64,000 nucleotides of DNA from NCBI GenBank assembly GCA_015852425.1, contig JAAAIG010000020.1, positions 51,259-115,258 of the forward strand, given 5' to 3'. The position numbers and the translations under genes were made by a program. The stretch is from Gryganskiella cystojenkinii. Its lineage: Eukaryota > Mortierellomycota > Mortierellomycetes > Mortierellales > Mortierellaceae. The notes under the pieces were generated by a model that worked only from the letters and a program-made list of their open reading frames with translations, did no database searches and was not told where the DNA came from. Positions 24,073 to 36,566 of the stretch are shown here, in pieces (the first letter of the stretch is position 1; every line of letters starts with the position of its first letter).

Positions 24073-25239
24073 CAGGCTACCGAAGTTATATCGCTTGACG
24101 TTGCGGCTCTTGGTTTGAAGAGAGGAAGAAACGACGAAATAACACCACAAAAATTGGAGTCAAAAAGGAAACGGTGAAGAAAGAATGAGTGTGAATGAAT
24201 GAGAATGAATGAGAATTCATGAATGAATGGGGATGAGAACAAACAAGCAACCGACAAGAACAAAGCAAGCGTTCGTTGGAGTTGCCTGTTCGCCATTGAG
24301 TACAGTACACAGCAAAGGTACCAATAAAAAACTGTATCTCATTTTTTTCTCGGCAGGCTTCCGAGAATTGTGCTTGCAGCCTTGCACAAACTTGGAGTCG
24401 TTTTCGCCCGTTGGGTACCAAAACGAGTGGACTGAAGAGACTGATGATAGTCGAAACGAATGTCAGTCCTCTTTGCTCTATCCCTTGCGCGCATTGTCCA
24501 GCAGTGCCTCATACATCTTGCTCTCAAACTTTGTTCGTTATCGATATGTTCACACGGGACAGAAGAACACAAACGGTCTGACTGAATCTTTTTTCACTTT
24601 AGCATCGTTGCCCTGCAGAAACTGAGCCCTTCCCTTTTCAGTCCCTGCTTGACTTTCCCGACTTTTCAATCCTGTCTTCTGGCCTTTGGGATAAGAAAGA
24701 AAGTGACTGAAGTTTGAAAAACGAAAAAAAGGGACTCGACCGACAAACTGAGGGTGTCATCCAGGTGAGGAGTTATTCTGTGTAGGACACGAAGAATGAC
24801 ACAGACGACTGATAATCGACGCAGGAATGCCATTGACCACGTTTGATTGCGCGATCTTCTACGCGACACGCGTCTGCAGGGTCTCAAATTTTTTTTTGAG
24901 GACAGCTTGATGGGTATTTATCATGCGCTGCGCTGATTGTTCAATCTATAGATGAACCAGGAACACCGCAGAGAATCGCCGCACCTTCTCCTTAGCTTTT
25001 TTGGCTGTGCTTGGCGTTCCTTGTGTCTTTTGTGTCTTGGTCCGTCTCAGGGGAGGTAAATTGCTCTTGCGCCATTGAGAGGGATTGGTGCTCTTTCTTG
25101 CACAAACAAAAGAAACAAATGATGAAAACTGATTTTTACGGAATGCTCAAATGATTCTACCGAACCGTCCTTCAATTCCATCTCATCATTCCCATTCTCA
25201 TTACTTCATTCCTTTTTCTCATTGTTGCCTCCATTCGCC
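24073..25239. other. Divergent intergenic region between the FAD-monooxygenase paralogues
   Basis: About 1.1 kb shared upstream region of the head-to-head pair. A short GAATGAAT-type repeat lies near 24185-24225. I see no coding exon. Both genes could share regulatory sites here. Confidence 0.55.
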
Positions 25240-27236
25240 ATGACTGTCTCACAAAGAACCATAACAAGTGACAGCGACTCCCCCAAGGTCCTAATTATTG
25301 GCGCAGGTATCGCTGGCCTCTTCTTGGCCATCATGCTCGACAAGGCCGAGATCGACTTTGAAATCTTTGAGAGGGCGCCCGTCGTCAAGCCTCTCGGATC
25401 GATCATGGCGCTTCATCACAGTGTTATGCCAGTGATGGAACAAGTCGGGTTGTTTGACGAACTTCGAGCGATTGCGCTTCCTGGCAGAAGCCACGACTCT
25501 AGGATCTTTTTCGATGACATGACTGTCATTGCAGAGATACCAAAAATTTACGAACGACTCGAGTAAGTGGTGGCCCTCTCTTCTGGAAAGTTGAATTTTT
25601 TTATATTACATGTTCGTTTTCTATCAGAATTCTAATCTTCAAACATTTTTTTTTTTTTTTGCTTCTGTCCTTCGCGATACAGCCTCGGCTATGAGGCTTT
25701 GCTTCTGCCTAGACCGGATCTCTATGGACTGTTCTTGTCCAAGGTTGCAAAAGAGAAGATTCATTTCGGAAAGAGGGTCATTGCCACCACTGATAACGAG
25801 GAAGGCGTAACGATCGAATGTGCAGACGGCACGACCTACCAAGGTGATATCCTTGCGGGTGCCGATGGTGCCTACAGCGGTGTTCGCGGGCTCTTGTACG
25901 AAAAGCTGAAAAAGATCAACAAGTTACCTCCCTCGGATGCGGAGGATCTCAATAAGGGATATATAGCTCTAGTCGGAACCACTGATCCCTTGGATCCAAA
26001 GGCATTTCCAATTATTACGAGAGAAGACAGTACCTTCTCACAGGTCATCGGACGCGGAACATCATATAACTGGAGCTGCTTCAATGTCAATGGCGGAAAG
26101 ATCTGTTGGGTCGTCGTTCAACAACTTGCATCGCTCTCGAAATCTGAGGCGAACAGGTTGCGACATTCAACCGAAAGGCCCGGTCGCGCGGCCAATGCAG
26201 AGATGATTGAAGCGGTCAAGGATTTCCCTGTCCCTGTCGGCGACACTATCGGGAATCTGATCCAACTCACGAACCAGGACAGCATCTCAAAGGTTTACTT
26301 TGAGGACAAGATGTTCGAGACCTGGAACCACGGTCGAACCGTCCTTGTTGGCGATGGTAAAAGAAAAAAAAAAAGAGTCACCAATCTTGTTTTTTATTAT
26401 CGGCATTGACATTCAAATGGTTTGATCAAGTTAATTTGTGGTTCTAAGCAGTCTTTGTCCTTTTTCCTTACACCAAACATAGCGGCTCACAAGGTAAGCC
26501 AATCGAACTTCACACGTTCACGGTCGTCAAACAAGGGTTGAGAGAGTCCGATCACTGATGTTCCTGTTCTTTTTTTAAATACTCCCTCGAATTATTAGCT
26601 TCTTCCAAGTGCTGGTCAAGGCGCCGTCTGTGCTATCTTGGACGCTGTCATCCTTGCGAATTGCTTGTACGAATTAAAATCAACTTCGCACGCCTCGATC
26701 GAGGAAGCGCTCCAGAGTTACAAGGAACAGCGTTACCCTCATGTAAAGGAGCAGTTCCATGCTAGTGAAATGAACGCCATTATCCTATACGGCCAGGTAA
26801 TCGCCATCAGCCTCTTGTTCGATATAATTTTTAATCGGCATTCATCAAAGTTGACTGCTGACTCGTTGACATTTTTCGGTTCCCCTGGATGTATAGACAC
26901 TGAAGGAACGACTGATTCGATACATCGCTCTCAATTGGGTCCCGCAATGGGCCGTTGATAAGGCAACTGTGAAGGGAACTGCGTATAGGTAAAGCAAACT
27001 AGGCTTTCCATTTTTTGTTTGGCCGACGTTCACAAGAGTTGTAGATGGCGAATGATAGAAAGAACCTAATCGATTTCTCTTTTCTATTTTTTATTGTCAA
27101 AACTAGACCACAGGCCACCTTCTTACCATTTGTTCCCAAGAGAGGTTCGAGCGAGGTTCTACCCCAGACACCCTCGAAAAAATTCCTGGAAGAACAAAAG
27201 AAAAAGGTTGCGGCCTCGGCGACCTTGGTTGTATAA
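25240..27236 (+). CDS. FAD-dependent monooxygenase, paralogue B
   Basis: Same family as paralogue A and head-to-head with it. Six exons: 25240-25562, 25683-26356, 26483-26493, 26599-26796, 26897-26988 and 27107-27236; 475 residues. Motifs: LIIGAGIAGLFLAIMLDKAE (FAD Rossmann), GADGAYSGVR and GD-AAHK-LLPSAGQGA. Exon 3 is the same 11-nt microexon (26483-26493) as in paralogue A, and exons 4 (198 nt) and 5 (92 nt) have the same lengths and phases in both. Two introns of paralogue A (at LG|SI and after FRN) are absent here. The stretch between LRHSTERPGRAANAEM and its counterpart in A is divergent. Start: ATG at 25240 (CGCCATGACT); ATG 25222 is in frame. Substrate unknown; aromatic or terpenoid hydroxylation is only a family-level guess. 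Confidence 0.9.
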
Positions 27237-27542
27237 CAAAATAAAACCATTATTGAAGCGAGCTCTCATTTGGCAGCCATCGCGACCCTTTATTTTTATT
27301 TTTTTTTTTTTTTGGGAAAAAAAAAAGAGTGGCACATTCCCCATCATCTTTCCTCGCCAACAGTGACTGGTAGAGAAACAATGTTCATCGTACATACATA
27401 CTGCCCATGGAAAAAATAAAGGTTTTAAAGGCGTTTTTAGTTTTAGCCAAACAGGGCATATTATGCTATTTGCGGTACCAAACGGATCCAATGATTACGG
27501 GCATACGTCATGGCAGATTGTCACTTTGGAGTTCCCTCAGCC
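27237..27542. other. Intergenic, 3' of FAD-monooxygenase B
   Basis: About 300 nt with poly-T/poly-A homopolymers (about 27290-27330) and no coding signal; probably the facing 3' regions of monooxygenase B and the rubredoxin-like frame. Confidence 0.5.
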
Positions 27543-27704
27543 TCAAGACTCTTCAAAAGCGTCCTTATCTGCTCCACAGGTGGGACAAAGCGTATCCTCA
27601 GGAACGTTGGCCCACACCGTACCCGGTGCAACGCCTTGGTCAGGCGATCCGGCCTAAATCCAACCGCAAATCGTACACACCCAGGTTTTAAGGTCGGTTT
27701 TCAT
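27543..27704 (-). pseudogene. Rubredoxin-like frame interrupted by one TAG
   Basis: A 54-codon frame reads as rubredoxin, a one-iron electron carrier, except for a TAG at codon 17 (27654-27656). The first CxxC is WVCTICGWI (Cys 10 and 13). After the TAG comes AGSPDQGVAPGT, and the second site is LCPTCGADKDAFEES (Cys 40 and 43), a typical rubredoxin C-terminus. Canonical rubredoxin has about 29 residues between the two CxxC pairs; here there are 26 with the TAG counted as one. The TAG lies exactly where IYDxAxG is expected, so a 9-nt in-frame deletion that began within the Tyr codon would explain both the shortening and the stop. No GT-AG intron can remove it. Rubredoxins are mainly bacterial, archaeal and plastid proteins, so it may be a transferred gene. 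Dead copy, assembly error or a hidden splice are all possible. Confidence 0.7.
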
Positions 27705-29649
27705 CTTGCAGTGAGCTTGACTACTACTAGGTAGATAATGTTTCATTGAGAGAATCACAGATACGAGAGTAAGATACGGTCTTTAACAATGAGTATGTGG
27801 AGGTATTTCGAGAAAAAATAGGTTTTGGGATGCCATGCGTGCAGAAGATAGAACGTACCAGTGGTTCTCGGAGGGATTGGACGGTGGGAGAGGAGTGTGG
27901 GCAAGAGAGAACTTTGGTTGCTCTTTTATACAAAAGGAAGAGGTGCAGGAAACATTGTACATGGTTGCACGCAGAAATTTTCAAGGGAACTGAAGAAAAA
28001 TTCAAGGGTAGAGCGGTGGAAAGAGGATCGAGCACCACTCTCTATTGCTGAGGTAACTGACTTCATTCTTCAACTTGGATCCAATTGGTCGCAATCACGA
28101 TTATGAACGCAAGAGAGAACAGAAGGGCGGCCATTTTCAGTCGATACGCCACGTCTTTTTTTCTGACTTGGTTCCTGTAGCAACGAGAAAAGGAAACCCT
28201 GTGGAAGGATATGGTTGTGTCGTATAACCATGATGAAGAGTTCAGGAAGAGAAACAGGTAGGTTGTTGCGCGCGCTCGAGGTGACGCTACCCTGCTTTCC
28301 ACACAGCGAATACGCGAATGAGTGAATGAGAGGAGTGGAGAGTGGAGAAGGAAAGAGAGAGGCGACACATCGCCATTTGCACCCCAAAATGCCCCTCGCA
28401 AAACAAAAGCACACGCTCAAAAGTGGCAGAGCATTCTCAAGAGGGATCGAAGTGCTCGACTCTCATCCGTTTTCGCCAGTAGACTCCTGACACGACCCAG
28501 AGAGTCATCGGCTCTCCAACCGCCATGAGACAACCAAAGATGGACCCGAACCTGTAGACCAAGACACCGTAAGTAATATCGCTCGTCTTCATATTCACAG
28601 AGCGAGAGCCCTAAAATCTTGAACAAGGGCCGTGAATCGGACAACGTTGACGCATTCCTGAAAATACCAGTAGAGGATTTACTCGGCCGAAACGATGACC
28701 AAGAACCTCAACCAGTGCTTCCCGGTCAGCCGCTCTCCATTGCTGTTATCGTTCTTATGACCGGCTCCTTGCGAAAGCCGATCCATGGCCTGACGATGTA
28801 ACTCGATCTGATGGAGTTCCTGTTCTCGTTTTGCAAACACGTACTGTAAAGATGAGGAATGTAAAGCTGGGAAGAGAATCGCACACCGGCCGCCTGCGGA
28901 GATGCTGAGGTCGTAAAAGTGATTGGGTGCAGCGTTTGATGGCTTTATTCTTCAACGTGATCCAGTGGACTGCGATCAGGATTGTGGTCAGAAGCGAAAA
29001 CAGGAAGATAGAGATCCTCATTTGACGGTGGTGACCATACGCCATGATTTCTTGCTTATTTCTGGTAAGGCTGGATTGTTATTGGCGAAAATTGAAAAAG
29101 AAAGAGAGGAGTTGCGGAGGGAAATCTGTTGGTGAGAGTTCTGAGAAAGCGGTGAGAAGGCGCTGCGTGTGGCAAACTTCTGCTCTTTTCGGGACGAAAG
29201 GAGAACAAAAGAAAACTTCGAGGTTTTGATTTTATCCAAAAGTGTAGTCGACCTACGGAAGGAAGGCCTCCGTACTGGAAAGCTGGCGAACAAGACTGCG
29301 GTCTTTCAAGTCCGAGCGGGAAAAGTTTCCAAATCAAAGGACTCGGATACAATAAGGATGAATCAACGAATTAACAGACGACGAGAGGGCAAGGTGCACA
29401 AGGCAAAAGTCAGCAAGATTCACAGTTCATCACGATCAGCAAAAAGTTAGAATGCTTTTGTCGGCAACCTCTTTCGGATATTAGAGACTATCATCCCTTC
29501 TTCGAGTTTATTACAATGCATTTGTCATCTCAAAATGAGAAGAGTGTATATTTATATGTGCGTGGTGTACGAGTTGTATACGTGTATGAGAGCGTACTAG
29601 CCATACTTATGCCATGTTAGGCTGTCTCCTTATATTGTTTGTGATGTCG
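27705..29649. other. Intergenic region with two related membrane-segment pieces
   Basis: About 1.9 kb without an intact gene I can name. On the minus strand two related short pieces occur. One starts at ATG 29045 (MRISIFLFSLLTTILIAVHW) and one at 28134 (MAALLFSLAFIIVIATNWIQ, stop at 28063). Flanking bases (GTGGCGTAT.., GTTGAAGAAT) also match, so this is a tandem duplication. About 160 nt after the first piece an acceptor-like TTTACAG leads to a charged frame (FAKREQELHQIELHRQAMD) ending in a stop near 28690. The upstream copy may thus be a two-exon gene for a tiny single-span protein, perhaps a mitochondrial assembly factor, but I cannot fix its intron. Confidence 0.4.
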
Positions 29650-32600
29650 CTACCAGCCCTCGATCTGTCCACCACGGGAGTCCGAATGGAAGCTGTTTTG
29701 ACCGCCGCTGTCGGCGCCACTGCTGCTGGTACCTTGGCTATGAATGCTAATCACGCCTCGATCACTGGCACCACGGCTCATCCGTCGACCTTCCAGTATA
29801 TTGTTGTCGTATGGATAACTGGTAGCGCCGGGCAAGATCGCAGGTGGCAGTGGTGGCAAGACAGGTGGAGCATGACCAAGACGAAGATTTGCACCAAACG
29901 ACGGTGACAGACCTGGCCCAGAGTTGTCTTCCACAGAACCTATTCCCGAACCAGAGAACGATCGACGCAAAAGATGCAAGTTCTCGACACTGTTCTGATT
30001 CGTGTTGCTACCACTATTGGAGCCACCACGGCTATGACCAGTGCTATTGGATCGGCTCTGATTGTTGATGTTGTTGCTACCGCTGTTGCTATTGCTGCCG
30101 CTGTTGTTGTGGATACCGGGCGCATTCCTCCCAAAAATGCGGTAGTGAGGCGATGAGGACGTAGACGACATTGCTCCACCATTTCCGGACGAGGAGTGAT
30201 AGGGTGATCCATGAGGACCCACCGCGGGCGACTGGGACTGCGAGCGCAAGTTCATCATGGCTCCGTTCAAGGGTATCATCCCTCGCTCAGTGGGCGCGCT
30301 ACTTGGCAAAAATGCTGCTCCTGACACTGCTACTCCTCCAATTTGGTAGGCACTCGTTGCTCCAGGACCTTGGACCGATGGCGTAGAGCCTGGGCTAAGC
30401 TCGCTCATGATAAACAGCATGTCATCGTCGTCGTTCAGGCTGGTGTTAGGGCTCTTCTTGTCGTCTTGACTTTGTTCGTGGCGTATGGGTCTTGGGTCCA
30501 GTGCATTGTCATCCTCGTCATCATCGCCATCGTGTCCTTCGAACTCGCGTTCGCGCCGCAATTCACGCCGATCGCTCTGCGTGGCGCAGTCGTCGTTGAT
30601 AGACTCGTTATCTCCTGCAGCGCGGTTGCGGAGCCGTGGCAAGGTAAAGCTCGTTCCGCTGGATCCGCTACCTAGACGTAAAAGATGCCCTGGGCGATTA
30701 GTCAATGACGCGCTAGAGAATACGCCAGGGGAGGGAATCGGCCTAGGGTCTGCGCCGACTGAGAGACGATTAGAGGTCGCCGACGAGCCACCGGTGCTTT
30801 CCAGACCGCGGTTGGAATGCAGCGGGGCTGAATAGAGAGAATGTTGGTGGTGGACATCTTCCGGGAAAGATCCGTAAGCAATCTCATTCGAGCTTGTGGT
30901 CCTCAACCTGCCCATAGCCTCCTCCATGCCAAGAATGTCTTTGCCTTGGTCAAGACTTCCATGTCGAAAAGCAATGCTGCCCAGGTTGGAGCTTTTACGC
31001 GCAGGACTACCTCCACTCCCATGGAGCCATGAGAATCTCTTTGTAGACGTACTCTCTGTGTCTTGTTCTGAGGTGCGCGGATTCACAGTTGATGGAGATT
31101 GAGATTGTCCTGATGAAGTGGGTGGGTATAGTGGTACTTCAGAATGCAAGGGCGATGGCGTTCCTGGTTGGTGAGATAGAGACTGGGAATGTCTGCTGAC
31201 CGCGGAAGGTATATTGGTGGCATATGCGGTACTTGTTGGACTAGTCATGTCAGTTTCGCTCATTGTCGCTCGCCTGTTCATGAGTCCAGTGGTGATCGTC
31301 AACGGGGACAGAGCGCTACTTGACCGATGATGTTGGGAACGTTGCTGCTGCTGTTGTTCTTGTTGTTGATCTTGCTCTCTGGAAAAAATTTGGCTTGCAG
31401 ACATAGACTCGGATAAATCTGCATTGTCTTGCTTCAGCTGCTGGAACCGATCCAAGGTTGCCTTCGTTCTCATTGTCGACGCCGACATACTGCTCTCGCC
31501 AAAACCGAAGGAAGGTCCAAGACCAGATCCTCCCGATTTGCCAAACATTTTGAGAGGCTCCGGTGTGTCAAGCATACGCACAAATGAGCTGACATCGTCA
31601 TCATCAGGGGTGAATTGAAACAGGGACTATCCATACAAGTATAGACCTTGTTAGTTCAATACGTCTTCTATAATCTCAATAATCACGTGAAGAGTTAAAG
31701 CTATGTCAGACAACTTACGGATGCTCCGATCACGGAACTTCGGTTGCGACCAGCTGGCAAGCTCTCGCTGGATGCCCGTCTTCCTGACGAGTCACGACGA
31801 TGATCAAAACTGGAGGTAATCCTTGAGGATGAGGCATTGCTCTTTACTGATGTTGACAGCAATGCAGCTCCTCCGGACTGCGCGCTAGATACCTTTTGAT
31901 TGGAGCTCAGCAGCCCTGAGCCTAATTGTGATGAGTGAACACGGCTCATGGAGGACGAAGACGGAGAGTGGTTCAAGTGGATAGATGATGGTCGAGAAGA
32001 CAGTGAAGAGTGGACGGGTTCCAGATACGACGGTGATGGTGATGATGACAATGATGGTGATTTGAAAGGTGAAAAGGTTGAAGGCAGTGGCCGCCGGCTA
32101 TCAGCTTGACTGGTCTATTGGATAGAGAGCGATTGCACTAGTCAGTTATTTAAACTCTTACAAATGAAACTGTTACAGAAGCCTTTTTTTCGTTCAACGC
32201 GTCTCAGCACAATACCCCAAGTTTCAGGGGGGGACTCTCCATGATGGGATCGACATAGTGTTTGGCAACTGCTGCATGCCCTCCGTGAGTCGAGAATGGT
32301 GGCGTTCCTCCCGGGTTTTGAGGGTCAACAGGGGTGAAGAGTCCTCCTGGCGCTCCACTTGATCCTCTTCTTGACATTCGTGTACCCAGTGATGATACTG
32401 AGGATTGAGAAGAAGAATACTCGCCAGACCGCTGTTGAAATGATTGCACACTGTTGCGTCTGGGTCCAAGAGAGGGTATAGGTGTGGATAGCTCCTGGTA
32501 GTTTGCAGAGGTATACAGATCGTTGCTTGGTCTTCTTGACAACGGTGAAGGTATGGTGGGTCGACGCGTATTGTTACCCTAAAAGGACAACAAAATTACA

Positions 32601-34917
32601 CCGTGTTAGCATTTCATGCAAAGCAAAGTACCAATTTCTACAAGATGGTTCCATGATACGCTGACATACCTCCAGACTTGGTCGTCTGGATGATTTTGCA
32701 GATTCCTGTGAGTGAGTGACTATTGTTGGCGTAAAGTAGTTTTCATCCATATCATTGAACCTGTAGATCATTGAGGCCTCGGATTCGTCCACATGGAATT
32801 CGCAGTTGCTCCTATACGTGACTTTAAGCGAGAACGCACTGACAGCAAGGGAAACAAAAAAAAACAAAAAAATAAGGATTAGATAACAGAAACGATGTGA
32901 ACAGAGTCATAACTTTCATCCATCCGTACCAACTAGCCATGACAAAACACAAAACATTGAGATGCTAGAATAATTTGTTCATATCAAGTCATGCACAACA
33001 GTCGCCGAGGAAGATGTAGAAAGCCCAAAAGGCACTGTTCCTTTTCTTTCGTTAGGGTTGATGCTATTGCTTTTGGTCAGGGACCACTTTCTTACCCAAG
33101 AGGTGTTTCCACCTGTCCAAATCGATACTCGGACAAGTTGGGCCGAGTCTCTCCTTCAATCAAAGGAACCTCTATCATGTGCAGTGCAAAAAAAAAAAAA
33201 GAAAAGAGCTTGTGAGTGGACAAAGTTCTTTTGTTTGGTTTGGATAATGTCAGCTGGGGGAAGGGAGAAAGGCAAAGTCGCATTATTTTTTTGTCTCCTT
33301 TCATCCGACTGTTGGGTCGAGTGGCCGGATCATTGTGACACACAATTAGAACAGTGGTCACTCCTCATTCCTTCCAAGGGTTGTTTTGTGCAGACAGACG
33401 GACCATCGCCGCAAATAGAGAACGATCCCTGCAAGGACAAATTCTTGGTCTGATTTTTTTGCACCAGGACAACAACAAAAATGACAACAAGAACACCCTA
33501 CCGATGCCAATGTCAGAATCTCGAAATATGCTCTCGTCCGGTGCTTGACCCCGGCTGACACGAAAGCCTATGCGGAGTGGAAGATTCTGTTTCCGCAAAC
33601 GCTTATAGAGTTGATAGGCTGGCAATAGTCGCATGTAGGCAAAGAGGGATCGGAAAAAGATGATGGATTTTTTGTAGACCGCAGGTGGCTCAGGCACAGG
33701 ATCTGGAGGCGTGTTACTGTCGAATATGACAAGTCGACGCATAATGAGGGAGAGAGATAACAAGACAAACGCAAAGGAATAAAAAAAAAAAGATAAAAAA
33801 CAATGGTTTGGTTGCGATTGTTTTAAGATAGTCATGTTAGTGAAAACAACTACAACTCGGAGGATGACAGATAAGGAAGAAAAGGAGCTAAATCATGGTT
33901 TTAGAATTGTCGTTGATGATATTCGACACATACCTTTGAGTAAGGGACCAAGACTCGAGGATGATATTGCGTCGATTGCGACTCTGACCAAGGGGTGTTG
34001 ATGCAGTCGAGGACGGTCCGATCTCGACCCTTTTCCTTCTGTTACTCTCGTCGGCTAGCATCAGCATCTGGTTCGGGGACAACTCTGAGGTATCGAGCAA
34101 CAACTCGACCAGCATCGGTGGTGGTGATTCGGTGATGGCCATCGCCCTCCAAAACTTTGCATCTTCCTTGTAGATGTCCAAGTCCTCGAGCTCGAGATTG
34201 AACTAAGGTTGGTGGTGGTGGCAAAAAGTCAAAAAAATTCATGGAATAAGCGAGTGAGTGAGTGAGTGGGAGGCACAGCAATCGAGAAAACAAACAAAGC
34301 ACAAAAATGAAACGTGTGATCCATTTTTCCAGAAAGAAAAAGAGTCCAGGCACCAGTCAGATCAGTCCCGCAGCCGAGAATTTGATTTGAAAAAAAAGAG
34401 AAACCGTACCCATTTGCTTGTCTTCCTGACCAGAGGTGCGCCGCGCAGTGATCCTTTCCGAGACGATGAACTGGCATAGGGATCCGTGTGAGTCAGTCGG
34501 GCGAGGACCACGATCTGGATTACCTTGACATAAAAGTTCTATTCCATGAAATAAAAAAAATAAAAAAAAGTGGTCAGGATCGAGGTACGCGTGATCAAGT
34601 AGAGTTGAGGCTCTCGGGTAGACAATGGGCGAGGGTTGGGAAGGGAGGAAGTGTAATCGAGGGACAACAAAGTTGCGTCAGTAAAATGAGCTTAATGTTG
34701 ATTATACCTGGAGGATATGGTCAGCTTTCTGGCTTCTCGGTGGCGGAGGTGGTTGCTGCGGTTGGGGTGCCTGCGCATAGTTGTGGTGTGGAGGTCGAAG
34801 CTGTTGTTGTTGTTGCAGTTGTTGTTGTTGTTGTGAATGTGCCTGGGCAAAGGGGGAGTAGAGTGCGGGAGATTCTGGTCTGGACGAGGATGAGCTACTT
34901 GAGCGTCGACTTGACAT
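29650..34917 (-). CDS. ATG13: Autophagy protein Atg13
   Basis: Regulatory subunit of the Atg1 kinase complex that starts autophagosome formation; its phosphorylation by TORC1 controls autophagy. Nine exons: 34708-34917, 34410-34538, 33934-34202, 33502-33716, 33096-33171, 32670-32838, 32216-32578, 31719-32114 and 29650-31626; 1,267 residues. Residues 1-70 are a Ser/Gln/Pro-rich leader. The HORMA domain (about 71-330) shows NFYVKVIQIVVLARL, KTSKWFNLELEDL, PPPMLVELLLDTSELSPNQ, VYKKSIIFFRSLFAYMRLLP, the small-exon motif YRFGQVETPLG and FSLKVTYRSNCEF. The long C-terminal half is disordered, rich in Ser/Asn/Gln, with many likely phosphosites and an acidic FTPDDDDVSSFVRMLD segment near residue 613. 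The 76-nt exon at 33096-33171 is needed to keep the frame and supplies a conserved motif. It is longer than yeast Atg13 (738 residues) because of the low-complexity tail. Confidence 0.93.
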
Positions 34918-35636
34918 TGGAGACAGGGGTGAGGGAGGGTGGAGGAGAAAGAGGAGGGGATCAGTAATGAACCTGATCGCGTGTGTATGTTTGAATTCGA
35001 CTATATGGAGAAGGATGAATGGAGATATAAACGAGTGTTGGAAGGAAGGGAAGGGAGGGAACGGAAAGAAGGGAAGGAATATAAAAAGAGATAATGAGGA
35101 AAGGGAGTGAAGTGAAAGGAGTGTGTCGTCAATAGAGTCGGTCTATTGATTGGAATGGAAGAGGGTTGCACCAGGATGCAGTCCAATGACGAATGTTGAA
35201 GAGAGAATTTGATTGGGGGGGATGCAGGAAAAAAGGGAGCCTCTTTCCTTCGGGCAAAGCAAATATAAAATAGTAAAAAATGCAGAGGCAAAGGACGGGT
35301 CACGTTGACGTCCTGAACTGGGACACATACACGCAACCTTGTTTTCCTTGAGCTCTTTTTCTATTCGTCTTCTTGCAAACCATGCTCCATGCCACACACA
35401 CTCGCGCACACATTGCAAAAGGTACATTACAATAATATCTCGCCATGCACCCAACAGAGCCACCAAAGATGGACCTGCAACCAGCCTCCCTCCCCTGGCA
35501 GAGCAACACCCCCCAAAGAAAAAAAAGATGAATAACTGATGAGGCATCCACATTCATACAACAAAGGATAATGATGATCAAACACACGGACCATGCGGAA
35601 GGGGAGGAGGGCAGGTCTGATCAGCCAATGACCCTT

Positions 35637-35646
35637 NNNNNNNNNN
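35637..35646. other. Assembly gap (10 N)
   Basis: Run of N directly before a T homopolymer in the Atg13/ZPR1 intergenic region. Confidence 0.99.
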
Positions 35647-36566
35647 TTTTTTTTTTTTTTTTTTTTTTCTTCCCTCTTATCTGCCTGCGTACCCCCCGCT
35701 CCTTCTCCTGGCTCATCATGATGCCAAGGGTCCTGTTTGTTTGTTTGTCTGCTTGTTTGTTTGTTTCTATAGTGGGACTGAATTGGGAAAAAAGTGTTCA
35801 TTTTATTTCATTCAACTACAAATTCATTCGGGACAAAAACGACGGATTCGACCTATTGGGAATACCTGGAATAAAAGAAAAGAATGAATTACACTGTTAG
35901 AAAAAGGGTAATTTAAAAAAAGAATGTGAATCCCTGGCACAACGGACAACAGATTTGGGTCCCACTCCCTCCGAAGAAGGCGGGTCCCACTCCTGCAGTT
36001 GTTTAAGGGAACCGGGTGTCCTAAAACCCCTTCTCTCTCGAGGAGAAAAGTTTACTCTTATCCGATTGAATAGTACAAATGCCAGCAGAGAAAGCTTGGC
36101 CTTCGTGGGTGCGGATGTGTGTTTGTGATGGAGATCTGACTTGTGAAGAAATAGCATGAAGCAAGGGAGCACTATGGCCCGAGTCATCTCTTTCGTGTTC
36201 ATCAAAATTGAATCAGATCCAGGAGAGGAGGGAGGAGGAAAGGAGAGAAAGAGAGACTTTGTTATTACCTTTTTGACAGATGACGATAGAAACAGAGAGA
36301 GTAAAGAGACTTGATGAGGGAAAGAGATGAGGAATGGAAAGGAGTAAAGGAAAGGGGAAAAGTGGATCAAAAGAAAAGAAAACAATAAAATTTTCCACCA
36401 TAGAAAATATTTATACTTGGCTGCTAAGCCACCTCTCTCTTTTTTTTTTTTTTTGTTCCTCGAAGAAGCTCAAAGAAGGCAGTCGTGATGCCAAAGCAAA
36501 AAGAAAAAAAGTGTTTCATTCGACTCTGCTTCTTTTCTTTGAATTGTCCTCGACTACATATACCAG

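Noticed and set aside
27797..28106. Plus-strand open frames between the rubredoxin-like frame and the duplicated membrane segments
   Set aside because: No motif, low protein character and no start context.
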